Shown here: piece after piece, positions 43,401 to 52,945 of the stretch
How positions within the stretch are numbered: position 1 is the first letter of the stretch
How the letters are laid out: every line of letters starts with the position of its first letter
NCBI GenBank assembly: GCA_905221605.1
Contig: CAJNDS010000191.1
Span: 803,501 to 867,500, forward strand
Direction of reading: 5' to 3'
DNA: 64,000 nucleotides
DNA from: Symbiodinium natans
Lineage: Eukaryota > Sar > Dinophyceae > Suessiales > Symbiodiniaceae
Notes under the pieces: generated by a model
Told to the model about the DNA's origin: nothing
Database searches by the model: none
What the model saw: only the letters and a program-made list of their open reading frames with translations
Made by a program: the position numbers and the translations under genes

Positions 43401-46311
43401 TTGGGGGTCTTCTGGTAGACGCGTTAGGGCGGTCCAACAAAGGCCATGTGCACTCAAGGGCCCAAGCGGCTCTCCACGCAGCGGGCGAAGTAGGCCTCAG
43501 GGCCCACATGCTCCACCCGTGCTGATCTGAAAGGGGCCCGTACTAGCCCATCCCAAACAAGGCGATCTCGCGCCTCCAGCGTCTGCGGGCCCCGCTGCTG
43601 CTCCACAAAAAGGCCCGAGAACTCCAGGTCCACTGCTATGAAATCCTGAAAGGCAAGTCTGGCAAACACCCTCAGCCCGATGCGGAAGCTGGAGTTGGGA
43701 GTCTGATTGCAACTGACATCTTCAATTCCCAAAGGCGTCGAAACATGTGGAGATGTCACCGTATGACTCGTAGGACCCGCTGCTCCAAGCATGCAAACCA
43801 GGACAAGTTGCAGCGACCTCGATGTCAGAGAGGCACCTGGTGACTCAGGCTTTCTCAGCCCGCAAGTTCCGGCTTAAGAGGTTGCCTGTAGACTCCTGGA
43901 ATTCGAAAACGACATGGCTGAAGCCACTCGTGTCATGTGCATCGGACCCAGTTGGAGACGCCATGGCATGTTGTGACGTTGACCTTCCACCGAACAAAGG
44001 CCTGAAACATCGACCTCCAAATCCTGCGCTTGAAACCCCAAATCCACAAAACTTGACGATAGATGTTGACCCTCAAACCTGAATCCCAAGCCTCCTGTCG
44101 CTATGAACCTGAAACGCACACTAAGATCTCCCAGCTCGCAAACCCTCCAGCTCTAAACCCCTGAAACCCCGAAAGCCATTAAATCCCCCAACGCCCCAAA
44201 TCCTTCGAAAGACAAATCCTCCTTTCTGCCCCAGACTCTCCAGCTCTCAACCCAAACCCCTAAAACCCCCAAAACCCTGAAAGCGCCGAATCCCTCTACT
44301 TGGAGGTCCATGGTAGCTATAAGAAGGGTTCTGAGTGCCCCAAAAGGGGTTATACGTATCCTTGCCATACCTATAACCCTGCTTCCCATGAACCTCCCCG
44401 TCGAGACCCTCCCCACATCAGCAGAAGCCGAAGCGCCGTTTCACGGCGAGGCAGCGGGCCTGATCCGCCATAAGGGCTACGCCATGGCTGCAGGCGGCAA
44501 AAGCTAGGGACTCTGATGTTTTTGGCACTCTGGTGTGTAGGGTTTCGGGCTTAGGGTTTAGGGTTCAGGGGTGGGGTTTAGGGTTCAGGGGTTTAGGGGT
44601 TTAGGGGTTCAGGGGTTTCGGGGTTTAGGGGTTCAGGAGTTTAGGGGTTTAAGGGTTTAGGGGTTTCGCGGTTTCGGGGCTCAGGGGGGCTTCTGAGCCG
44701 TGAGGATATCTGAAGCAGAGGCTGAAACGGGCTTCAAGGCGGCAGACTTGGGCTTTGCCGCTTGGTGCGCCCACCTCTTACAAGGTTTAGGGTTTGTAGC
44801 TGCCACGAGTCAAAACACGCCCTCTCCAACCCAGAAATCCATGCCAAGGCTGGATTCAAGCACTAGGGTTGAGGGCGTGGGGTTTAGGGTTTAGGGCTTA
44901 GGGCTTAGGGTTTAGGGCTTAGGGCTTAGGGCTTAGGGCTTAGGGCTTAGGGCTTAGGGCTTAGGGCTTAGGGCTTAGGGCTTAGGGCTTAGGGTTCAGG
45001 GATCGACAGCCAAACCCTTGGCCCTGAAACCCTAAATGCACGCTTGGGTCTCGGGTGGCCTTTGTGGAGTTTCTGGGATTTAAGGGTACCGCTGCAAACT
45101 GTTAAACTCTTCTTGCAAATTAAAAGGTCCCACCGTCCCACCCCTAGGGGATAGGATTAAGCGGACCCTTGGGGATATAGACCCTCTCAATAAGGTCAGT
45201 GTCTAAGAGAGCCAGGAGAGGGTTCAGAAGGGTTCTCTTTCAAGGGTCCCCCTTATCCTACCTAGGAACCCTGCAAGTATGGGGAGCAAAAGCCCGGGCG
45301 AATAGGTAGAGTCAAGTTTGGTTTTTGACCAGGGGCCAGTCTTAGGGGACCTGTGACCGACTAGCCGCCGTCCTTCTTGAAGAGCGGGGCGCGAAAGAAG
45401 TCCGCGAATCGATCCAAACCCTGACATGGCTGTGGTGCAGCACGGCCCGTCACGGAACGCGGCCCACGAGGAAAGATCATTTTGTGGGCGGATGCATGCC
45501 ATAGGGAAAATGCCCAAGCACAAAGTGCACTCTCACGTTTCATGAAAGCCTGAAACAGTTGATCCCCTCCCCACAGCAGGGCAGAGACGACGCTGCTATG
45601 CAACTGTATTCACTGTCTCTGCAAGCCTCGCGTGCAGCGTCTGATGACGCAGCGGCGAAGTACACTGTGACCTCCCAGTGGACCCTACAGGCTCAAAAGC
45701 CCGTGCCTGCAACATTCACCTTCTGCACGTTGAAACATCAACTGATGCTTAGTTCAACAAAATTACGAGTACCTCCTGCGCCTCATGAAAATAGCTCTGG
45801 ACACATTTGTTCTGCCTACTTTGCTCGGGCACTCGCCTCTGAAGCTGTGAAGGCATTGGAAGATCCACCGTACCTCTCTTAGGACAGCTGTCAGAGAAAT
45901 GCCCCTCAATCCTGCACCCCCTTCGGACCCACCGTGACCCCATGGCAGAACATTGCAACCTGCAGCTTCAACCGGTTGCGACGAAGCTGTCCCTACTGCA
46001 TGGGCTGCACACTTCATGAGGAACTGATCGAAGCCCTGCGCTCAGGGACTGCACGAAATCGCAAGGCTGAAGCTGACTCTGTGGGCGTGGCCGTTAGAGA
46101 TTCGGTTTCAAGCTGGCAGGATTGGTCAGAGATTCTGCTTGGACCCGCAGCTCCGACTGAAGTTGCTACGATCTTGGTAAGGTCGGGCGCGAGGCCTACG
46201 CAGTCAAGATTCTGCTCCTCTGCAGTTGCCTGACCTGCTGCCAGGGCGCACTGTTCTCGGGGTACTTCTCCGTTCCCAGGAACAGCATGTGCTCGCAAAA
46301 GTGGGCCAGTC
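27649..46311 (-). CDS. M16 family zinc metallopeptidase (insulin-degrading-enzyme type), partial model
   Basis: The product is a peptidase that would degrade short peptides inside a closed chamber. The exon at 46250-46311 reads GLAHFCEHMLFLGTEKYPEN, with the inverted zinc motif HxxEH (HFCEH). Further exons in family order: 45837-45873 (YGGSSNAFTASE), 45373-45420 (GLDRFADFFRAPLFKK), 35098-35131 (EFVKKEVQAIN), 33412-33454 (IYFKERYCPEQMKL), 31187-31241 (SVWLHFQLPSLV), 30205-30269 (ENSLSRVLSDTLGLVAS), 29054-29166 (AILDVFFAYLAALRAQGV), 28313-28367 (DSLIEQPDGVLADLCVYL), 27928-27968 (SLLLGLIDDLV), 27649-27692 (PSNMNLARVAPSGLG). Exon lengths fit their phases. The 45373 and 35131 exons join with the same seven residues between PLF and EV as in human IDE. 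The N-terminus (above 46.3 kb) and C-terminus (24-27.6 kb) were not resolved, and small exons are missing after 46250 and 35098. A 10.2-kb intron (35132-45372) contains a complete PARN gene. Confidence 0.82.
28081..28156 (+). repeat. CCACCA trinucleotide tract
   Basis: A CAC/CAG triplet run in the M16 intron between 27968 and 28313. A separate ATC triplet run lies at 31465-31522. Confidence 0.85.
28972..29042 (+). repeat. TTTAGGG array abutting an M16 exon
   Basis: About nine clean units end roughly 12 bp from the 3' edge of the M16 exon 29054-29166, just inside the intron that begins there. Confidence 0.9.
30675..30990 (+). repeat. CCCTAAA blocks in an M16 intron
   Basis: CCCTAAA and CCCTAAAAA units at 30675-30770 and 30897-30990, between the M16 exons at 30269 and 31187. 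Confidence 0.85.
32658..32760 (+). repeat. TTTAGGG array in an M16 intron
   Basis: A mostly clean tandem TTTAGGG run of about 100 bp with a few TTCAGGG variants. Confidence 0.9.
34945..35014 (+). repeat. TTTAGGG array near an M16 exon
   Basis: About ten clean units roughly 85 bp from the M16 exon 35098-35131, inside the downstream intron. Confidence 0.9.
35257..43645 (-). CDS. PARN-type poly(A)-specific ribonuclease (CAF1/DEDDh), nested in an M16 intron
   Basis: The product is a 3'-exonuclease that removes poly(A) tails. Exons in order: 43574-43645 (DFIAVDLEFSGLF), 43462-43495 (AYFARCVESRLG, end uncertain), 43274-43316 (FLALQLGLCCVQFQ), 43081-43169 (EFDLWPQDRRLFMVDLQ and FLRVHGF), 42926-42966 (DFNAFLERAHPYS), 42491-42516 (VPLVLHNGL), 40467-40536 (LDMLHVYDKFIGDLPQDRE), 39703-39806 (WVEHFPMLFDTRVLA and GGFSLES), 36212-36277 (TFAKAAHSAGYDAMVTAE), 35257-35403 (CRRFHNRVALVNTSPGSMDL, then a stop). 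All DEDDh residues are visible: D and E of VDLEF, D of LLD across the 42491/40536 junction, and H and D of HSAGYD. Spacing from HN to D and from LP to FP equals that of PARN. The product looks short, with no R3H or RRM domain seen. The N-terminal exon above 43645 was not found. One more small exon probably lies between 39703 and 36277. Confidence 0.85.
35834..35920. mobile_element. MITE-like element, family 2, copy 1
   Basis: The left end reads CCCAAAATAGGGGTACCTTA; the right end, reversed, reads ACGAAAATAAGGGACTCC. It lies in a PARN intron. Copies with the same ends lie at 52393 and 62970. Confidence 0.65.
36300..39700. other. PARN intron, 3.4 kb
   Basis: It lies between PARN exons 39703-39806 and 36212-36277. 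It includes repeats at 37.6-37.9 kb and a GC-rich stretch at 39040-39240 that is open in several frames, for which I could not choose a strand or product. A small PARN exon is probably still hidden here. Confidence 0.4.
37640..37910 (+). repeat. ATAATA microsatellite then TTTAGGG block
   Basis: A TAATAATAA run at 37645-37702 and a TTTAGGG block at 37808-37905, within a PARN intron. Confidence 0.85.
40694..41989 (-). CDS. Intronless 431-residue Trp/Gly-capped protein within a PARN intron
   Basis: The ORF runs from ATG at 41989 to a TAA ending at 40694 with no interruption, in a region where neighbouring exons are 26-150 nt. It lies wholly inside the PARN intron 40537-42490, on the same strand. 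The N-terminus is tryptophan-rich (SWNGWGWSWQQQPWGSSSWW) and the C-terminus mirrors it (SAWSGWSSWNGWGSRGWDG-like). In between are a proline/serine/alanine-rich linker, a compact acidic central segment at about residues 122-215 (starting EEWWLGVDEATRQRLMEEL), and alanine-rich sequence with four TERA-type tetrapeptide repeats near residue 325. I do not recognise the family. Low-complexity WG caps suggest protein-protein or RNA-granule contacts, which is only a guess. No relict spliced leader was seen upstream of the ATG. It may be a retroposed gene. Confidence 0.6.
   Translation of the reverse strand: MSWNGWGWSWQQQPWGSSSWWSDPPEPYTNWWSQSKVTEELGNRVSDGDREQSKTVKPQERTQDSVTAVASPPSGTAEHLPQSVLRAADAPPPSSPRRSPPQEPVVCPDKAAAGGATEPPAEEWWLGVDEATRQRLMEELREWLRDISPAFTCYFRIMEENYDTVDQICRLYVVEEEGRDSRMNKRLDPLFFEDNGITDPEHQQLFRQWFASKGCLPVSSSHNSSSKVSDPDLPALPSQAAAKPEQAAAQQSSLPLPRESARGVAGVAGAAGNGARGEDPWTTGKDPWAQGRENASARSRSQPASRSTARTLRSSGAESLNRATERATERATERATERATQRAASLRPVRPHSTGAAAEEPLRGPVEAPADSADAAQARREQVSRPAEPEKSYGQPPWPSYDWRDSTYSTWSPAWSGWSSWNGWGSRGWDG
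44535..45000 (+). repeat. TTTAGGGG and GGGCTTA telomere-variant blocks
   Basis: GGTTTAGG(G) units at 44540-44680 and a clean GGGCTTA array at 44890-44994, inside the 10-kb M16 intron. Confidence 0.85.
45143..45266. repeat. Inverted-repeat element, single copy here
   Basis: The left arm CCTAGGGGATAGGATTAAGC pairs with the right arm, which read in reverse is CCTAGGTAGGATAAGGGGGA; both arms continue into GGACCCTTG. The arms enclose about 65 bp. It looks like a third small inverted-repeat element, just outside the M16 exon at 45373-45420. Confidence 0.5.
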
Positions 46312-46399
46312 CTGGGGGGGGGCAGTGTACAGGAAGTAAGATGAAAGGATCAGGGGGCAGGACTTGCAGCAACAACAACAACAACAAACGCACAGGTTC

Positions 46400-48600
46400 T
46401 CTTGAAGCGCGTCGCCAAAGCATGAACCCGAACATTCCTTCTCTTGCCTGTCATCGGGGTGTGTCACAAGGCTAGATCGAGCCGCCCCACCCTCCGAAAG
46501 CATCCAAAAGCCTGCCAGGGCAAACCCTCAACGCCTGGAAGCTGGCGTGGGTCGTCGTGGCTGCCGGCCTTTACAGCCTCGGGGTCTGTATTTTTACGAA
46601 TACATTATATCTATGCTTATAGCTCTTTACTTTCTGTTTTATCTACTACTTATACAGGTGTGTATGTACGCATGTACTATGCATGTGTCGAAAGATCATG
46701 AGATAAAAAGCAAGAGACAAACTGAGAGAGAGAGAGAGAGAGCGAGCGAGAAAGAGAGACAGACGGAGATATTAATATATATATATATATATATATGTAT
46801 GTATATACATATATATATATAAGTATATATATATATATATATGTGTAAGTGTATATATATATATATAATCTATATGTATTATTTACATACACATCTTAGA
46901 GAATCTTGCACAGACATGGAAAATGACAGTGTGCGGAAACTGCAGTTTAATACCAGGCTCACGGGATTGTCAGCGTCGAGCCTTGCCACTCGGCTTGGGA
47001 GATGTATGTATAGTACCTGTGTGTGTGTATAATATATATATATATATATATATAAAGGCTTATGTGATTGCCTCCTACTTGGGAGCTTGGCTATTTTGTT
47101 TGGGGCCTCGAGCGCCATGATGGGCTTAGTTCCTAGCACCCATGGGTGGTTTAGGTTTGGTTTTGGCTTTTGGGGGGATTGAGGAGTTGCAAGATGTTGC
47201 GAGGCTTAGCGTCAATGACCTGGCTGGCGCAGATGTCTGAGCTTCAGATTTGCGGTGAAGAAACCCTGGCGGCCGGTGTTACCATCGAAATCTAGAGCAC
47301 CAGTCTCCCGAAAGCACCTACCAACACGTACTGCCCGCCAACCAGGATGGAACTCTGCTCTTGAGAATGCTGCTTCGCCCACCACACCGAATGCATGGAG
47401 TTGGATCCCAGCACCCACTCGGCTCGGCCTTTTTTGACAAAAGATTGTGCTGAAGCCCCACATGAGGTATTTTAGAATTGCGCTCTTCGGAGGTCGACAC
47501 CGCTGCTGCCTGACTCCGTGATTCACTTGTCCGAGCGCCCCGATTCGTTCAACGTGCTCTAACAGCCACTCTGAAGCCACTGTGCTGCGCTCCTCAACCG
47601 CACACTTCATGTCCTCGTGGCATGGCAAAGACGGCTTTTCCTTTGGTGCCTTCGGCAAGCCGAAGGCCCTGGACACAGTGACCAACGTCAGCCGTGACCG
47701 AAGCTACGGGCAGCGGCTCTGATGTGCATATGCTTCAAAGCTGGCCGGACTTTGCGATGGAGTTCAGCATGGCTTTCCCATGTTTCCAGGTGTTGCCGAA
47801 GCTGGCTCTTTCAGTGACGTCATGTCAAGCGCTCATGCTTCCTGGCAAGCATCTGCAGTGGCTTTTGTACGGCCGGCTTGCAAGCTGCCCCACGTTGACG
47901 TGTTGCGCAACTGCGCAGATCTCTGACAGAGTCTAAGTTAGCCAGAGTTCCAGAGCCCTGAAAACTGGTCCCTCACCTCTGTGAAAGCCTCGTTTGCCCG
48001 GGAGTCAGTAGGCAGAGCAGTCAACGCCAAGTACTCGAGTCGGCTGCAGATTTCTTGGATGAGCTCCACAACTGGGTGCCTGAACTTCTGCTTACTTCTG
48101 CTTGCCATGTCAAGAAAGCCTAAAGTTTACCCTATAATTTGATGTCAATGTCAATAACGCCTAAAGGTTACCCCATAGCCGCAGCATCAGATAAAGCTCT
48201 TAAGCGTACAAAATCGATCAACTACTTTTCAGATTGACCCTCCTATGCCAAGTGACCCAAGAATCCGAAACGAGAGGCCCTAAAACCTTGAGAACCCAGC
48301 TAGCCGCTAGCCAAAGCCTCAAAAGCTCCAACCCTCAAATTCCCTCCCTGGACATCCTACAGCCCTCGATATCCCTCAATCCCCCAAGCATGGCCCGAAA
48401 GTGGGGCACCTGCGCTTCCAGTCTGCGGAGGCCGTGGCCAGGGCGGTGTGGAGGTGCAGGAGTTTTACCACGGCCCGGTGGGGCTCCTCCGGTATGAAGG
48501 GGGCTGTTTAGAGCTTTAGTGCAACCAAAACTCCCAAGCGCAACCTGACGCTCTGTTTTTTTCGAGGGAGGACGGCTCCCCCAACCCACCCGACACCTCA
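46400..48600. other. Region upstream of the first M16 exon found
   Basis: The N-terminal M16 exons should be here. A minus-strand open stretch at 47212-47685 and a plus-strand one at 47694-47936 were seen but match nothing I recognise. The rest is microsatellite. Confidence 0.3.
46722..47058 (+). repeat. GA and TA microsatellites
   Basis: A GA run at 46722-46760 and TA runs at 46770-46870 and 47030-47056. Confidence 0.85.
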
Positions 48601-48604
48601 ACCA

Positions 48605-48712
48605 CCAGCCTTCTTGGCGGCCCTCTTGGCCAGGAGCCCCTGCCCGCGTGAGCGGAGAGAGACCCAGCCCTCCGGCGGCCCGCTTCCGGAGACCTCCGGG
48701 CTCCCCAAGTTG
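48605..48712 (-). CDS. Possible exon, basic C-terminal tail
   Basis: The minus strand reads SPEVSGSGPPEGWVSLRSRG, then QGLLAKRAAKKAGG and a stop, or a GT donor just before the final GG. It lies between the ubiquitin-like ORF and the M16 exons. No family was recognised. Confidence 0.3.
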
Positions 48713-48939
48713 ACACCAAAATGGGGTTTTCGGATTTGGGGTTCTAGGGGCTCGGCGCTTGAGGGCTTGATACTAGTGCTTCATAGTAGTTGAACTGACG
48801 ATTTAGGTTCTAAGGCTTGGGACTTAGGGTTTCGATGCTCTGAGGGGGACTTGGGTAATTAGGGATCTGTAATGGGGCTTCAGGGGCTGTTCAACATTGC
48901 CTAGCTCCGCGTTTTCTTGGGGATGCCCAGGAACAACAC

Positions 48940-49641
48940 TCACACCAACTTACAGCAGCTCCAGCTCCCTGCCTTGCCGTAGAGAAGGCGTTCTCCGCGT
49001 ATCTCCTTCTGCTGAACGATTGCTCCCGTGCCCAGCCTCTCAGGTAGCTCCGGGGAGGCCAGGGACCAGCCGCTTCGGACCACAATCCCATTTCGGGCAG
49101 CGCCGCCGGTGACCTCCCAGAGCTCGATGGAGTCGCGCCTTGCCGCCTCCGTCTGCTCCTCACCCGGGAAGATGGCGGAGATGGTCGCGAGGGAGGCAAA
49201 GGCCAGGGGGTCGGCGCCCACCATGCGGGCGGCCTCTGATGCAAGCACCCCCAGGTGCGCCTTTCCGTCCGCTGCCAAGAAGTACCGAAGCGGAAGCAGG
49301 GAGTCCTTGCCGGCATGCAGGTCGCGCACCAGAATCCCCATCTGCTCGTCGATGGCATCCTCTAATACCAGTGGACGAACCTCCTCCGCACCTGCGTCTG
49401 CACCCGCCGCGGGCAAGATGATCAGAGTCAGCGCCACAGGATTCTCCGAAGTGCCCCCGCGCACCACCTCATCCCCCTTGAGTACCGAGGACCCACGGAG
49501 CAGCTGGAACCGAGAGCCAGGAACTCGTGCCGCAGCCTTCTTGCGTAGCTCGTCCACCGAGGGCGGGTCTGCGAACCACAGGGGGCCCAAGACATCCTCT
49601 CCCGCCATGTTCTTGACAACCACATGGACAGGGGCGGGCAT
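48940..49641 (-). CDS. Intronless protein with ubiquitin-like N-terminal region
   Basis: The ORF has 233 codons and no introns. Residues about 4-60 (VHVVVKNMAGEDVLGPLWFA onward to VLKGDEVV) have the alternation of strands and one helix expected for a ubiquitin-like fold. Such short N-terminal ubiquitin-like segments are common on dinoflagellate proteins. The rest (residues 75-233) is unrecognised. It contains an acidic stretch and the segment DLHAGKDSLLPLRYFLAADG, and ends SCCKLV. The stop lies about 2.6 kb upstream of the first M16 exon found, on the same strand, so it is either the neighbour gene or sits near the M16 5' end. The start at 49641 is the first ATG of the frame. The absence of introns suggests retroposition, but no spliced-leader relict was seen. 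Confidence 0.6.
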   Translation of the reverse strand: MPAPVHVVVKNMAGEDVLGPLWFADPPSVDELRKKAAARVPGSRFQLLRGSSVLKGDEVVRGGTSENPVALTLIILPAAGADAGAEEVRPLVLEDAIDEQMGILVRDLHAGKDSLLPLRYFLAADGKAHLGVLASEAARMVGADPLAFASLATISAIFPGEEQTEAARRDSIELWEVTGGAARNGIVVRSGWSLASPELPERLGTGAIVQQKEIRGERLLYGKAGSWSCCKLV

Positions 49642-51170
49642 GGCTCACTGGCTCACCACAGTGCACCGGAAAGGGTCAGGACACGCTGGAAGAGCCAAGT
49701 TTCCTTCCTGTCCACACTCTGTCACGAGATCTCACAAGCACCCGAGTCCAAAACTGTACGTTTATGGCCAAAGCCCAGGATGCCCCCCGGCCATATCTGG
49801 CACAGCCGATCCCTCGCTCACCCTTCTCAGGTGCAGACCATGGCCATGGCCATCTGGTGGCTGTTCTCGTCCTCCCAGGATGTACGGGGCAGTTCCCTCC
49901 CCTTGACGTCAAACCGCATGGCGTGTGGTCTTTTAGCAATTTGCCAGAAGGCCCAGCACGTGAGCAGAACGAAGAACCGGCGCGAAACTCGCACAGCGAT
50001 GCTTAGAAAGGGCGCAGCATCCCTTAAGAAAGCACGCAACACAAAACATAACAATGAATGACAATCCAAACGAAAGGACCTTCGTTTGGGTTGTGTGGGC
50101 CCGCATCTTCTCCACAGCTGCTTTCGCTGCCCAGGTTTCAGGGAGGGAGGGGAGTGGGGGGGGGGAGGCGAGACGAGAAGCACAAAAAGAGTCGGAAGCC
50201 GACCAAGCCGTGCTACCGACGGCTAAAGTGAAAAGCTATATGCGACAAGCAAAACATCGAAAGCAACGAGCAGGCACTAGACAAGCGCAAGTCAGAAACC
50301 AGCACGAAACAATCAATAAGAATTGCGGAAGTCTCAAAAAATGGAAAACACGAAGCACATTTAAGCAGATCAGACATCAGCGCAAAAAGCCACATACCAA
50401 GTCAAGAAAGACGGCGAGAATCGAAAGGGCGAACCACCAGAAGGCCATCCTCTATGCGCAAACCGATCCCCACGCTGGCGAAAACGCAAAGAAACCCGTT
50501 CTGCCCAGTCGTAAGGCTGACAGTTTTCAGGCGTTTCAGGGTTTCGCTTTAGGAATGAGCATAGGCCTCACGCTGTTCAAGCGCCCATGAATTTGCAATG
50601 CTTTCTCTGGATCTATTTCTCATGGAAAGCATCCGAATCGATCCTGGATGTTCAACACATGCAGACCATTCGGCAGCTCCGTGTACCTGCATATTGTCGG
50701 GGCCAATCTCTCTCATGCAATAGCTGAACACCCTAAACTTGCAATATTCCTTGGTACCACTAGAGGTGCCATGAGCCGGTAGGGCTTAGGGGACTCCGAC
50801 GGACACAGGAGCTAAGGCACGTTAACCACACGCCATCCCGGGTGCCCAAGTACTACTGCCTCTTGGAGTCTAAGAGTCTAAGAAGGATCGCGGGATTTAG
50901 GGATGATTTTGCCCCCCGCCCACTCTCGCACACTGCGGGGGTTATTTAAGGGTTATTTCAGAGGGTCTCCACAGGGCTGCTGAAAATTTCTTTGTCGTGG
51001 GCTAGCTCCACAGGCACCAGGAGGTTTGTAGGGTTTTAGGGCTAGGGTTTCAAGGTTTCAGGGTGGGTACAGGGTTCCTCAACCAAGTAGGCCCCATGCT
51101 GGTAGCGCCGCTGGTCGGACAACGGCTTGTTGAGGAGGGGCCTAGGGCTTCAGGCTTTCGTCTGTGGTAT

Positions 51171-51480
51171 ACATACATATGTATATATATATATATATAT
51201 ATATGTAAAGATATATATCTATCTATATGTATATATGTATATGTATCTATATATATATATATATGTATTTCTGTATATCTAGATATATGTCTGTCATTTA
51301 TTTTTGTGTTTATATTTATATGTTATTACGCTTATATTTGCCTTTGTGTATATTTACATTTCCATGTCTTTTGACATGTATTCATTTATGTAATTATTTT
51401 TGCGATTTATACTGATGTCTGGATATACATATATATATATATATGTACATGAACATATCTGTGTGTGTGTGTGTGTGTAT
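51171..51480 (+). repeat. TA/TG microsatellite cluster
   Basis: TA runs and a TG run spread over 300 bp. Open frames here are low-complexity repeat products. Confidence 0.85.
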
Positions 51481-51731
51481 GTGTGTGTGTCTCTTGGTGT
51501 GTATCTGCTTATGTTTTGGGTGTAATCATGCTTGGGCGCAGTACAGCACTCATCAACCAGGCAAAAGGAGGGAAACCCCCACACCGTAGCAACAACAGCA
51601 GGGCCCCTGTCAGGTTTCAACGGCATCAGCCCAGGGTTATCTGTCGGCTTCGAACACAACGCGGTTTGAGGAATACACGAGTCGGCTTAGGGCTTCGGGA
51701 TTTGTTCTGGAGATTCAACAGACACTTCTGG

Positions 51732-52154
51732 TTAACCAAAGCGGCCTGAGCAAGGACACCACAGGGAGATCGCGCAAAGGCCCTGCAAAGCTGGAGGCGT
51801 GGCAGAGTGTGCGCCTGGCGAGCCATCGTCCTGCGCACAGCTTTCGACTCCCAGCAACGAGGCGCAGGAGGCAAGCCAAGACCCCAACGTCTCTCCCTGT
51901 CTGGCATTGGCAACATCTCCCTCACTCTGAAGAGGTCCCGAGGTAGTGCATGGTGAACCCAACCTGAGAGGTGGTCTGGTCTTGCGCGCAAGCTGTTGCC
52001 CCCTTGAAGAGCTTGTAAGCTGGCTCAGCAGCAGCTGCATCGCCCTGCACCCGACCACAGGTTCCTCCAAGGGCCCGGCTGCACAGACAAACAGGACCAC
52101 GGCTGTTGCCAGCAGACTGTAGCGGTGCCGGCCCCAGCAGCTTCGACTGCACAA
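51732..52154 (-). CDS. Possible small secreted or membrane-anchored protein
   Basis: A 140-codon ORF whose N-terminus (RYSLLATAVVLFVCAAGPLE) looks like a signal peptide or anchor. The rest is serine- and cysteine-containing and unrecognised. Another frame of the same strand is also open, so the call is weak. Confidence 0.28.
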   Translation of the reverse strand: MCSRSCWGRHRYSLLATAVVLFVCAAGPLEEPVVGCRAMQLLLSQLTSSSRGQQLARKTRPPLRLGSPCTTSGPLQSEGDVANARQGETLGSWLASCASLLGVESCAQDDGSPGAHSATPPALQGLCAISLWCPCSGRFG

Positions 52155-52392
52155 GGCTGAGCGTCAACATTCGCTACAGACAGCGATGTATGAGCTTGAT
52201 ATGCTGGCATGAAGTCGTCTGCAGGAACAGTCCATCAAGCAGTCCTCAGGTGCAGAACAGGCCTAGTTTCATCTTTGTCGAGCAAGTGACTCCTTGGTTG
52301 CAGTTGTACAGCTTAGCATCAACCTTCCAGATTTTTCCCTGCCCGCTGACTGCCAGCTACCAGGCTAGTCACGTCGCAGAAGGCATCTGGCA

Positions 52393-52473
52393 GTTTCCGA
52401 AAATAGGGGTACCTCATTGGGTGGAATCCTACTTTTTGAGGGGCTATATCAGGGGTCCCCTATTTTCGTGAAC
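52393..52473. mobile_element. MITE-like element, family 2, copy 2
   Basis: The 81-bp element has ends GTTTCCGAAAATAGGGG and, reversed, GTTCACGAAAATAGGGG. This is the best preserved of the three copies. Confidence 0.7.
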
Positions 52474-52844
52474 CCTCATCTATCTCCAAGGATTTGAACT
52501 CTGGCTGAGCGTGGGGCCTGTCGTCCTGCCACAGTTGGCGCGGAGTAGGAGTTGGAGATTTAAGCTTCCTAAGCGGTCCTTGCACAAAGCTACACAGCCA
52601 AAGCCGCTGCTGCCAGAAGCCTAAACTCGTTGGACCAACCACCCCAACACATCTGCACCTCCAAGAGCTTTCGCCCTCAGCCCTGTTGGACCAGAAAAAG
52701 AAGCGCCTTCACACACGAACCTCGTAAGAGAATTGAGAGAAGACGAAGACGCGGCAAACTCAGCAGCGCCCTCGCAAACTTCAGACCGACCCTTGGGGCG
52801 CCTCCGCAAACATGCCTCCAGGACTGCCTGGAAGCCTGGATGGG

Positions 52845-52945
52845 CTTTGGGGAGGAGGGGGTGGGGGTGGGGAGGGGGTGGGGGTGGGGAGGGGGTGGGG
52901 AGGGGGGGGGAGAGAGGGAGAGGGGGAAAGGAGGGAGGGAGATGA
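52845..52945 (+). repeat. G-rich GGGGGTGGGGA minisatellite
   Basis: G-rich tandem units with T or A spacers. Runs of three or more G could form quadruplexes. Confidence 0.8.

Noticed and set aside
26164-45000. CRISPR-like interpretation of the regularly spaced repeats
   Set aside because: The repeats are tandem with no unique spacers, and the window is eukaryotic nuclear DNA.
50054-50590. 178-codon plus-strand basic ORF
   Set aside because: Lysine/arginine-rich with no recognisable domain and opposite to all supported genes; probably a chance frame in A-rich sequence.
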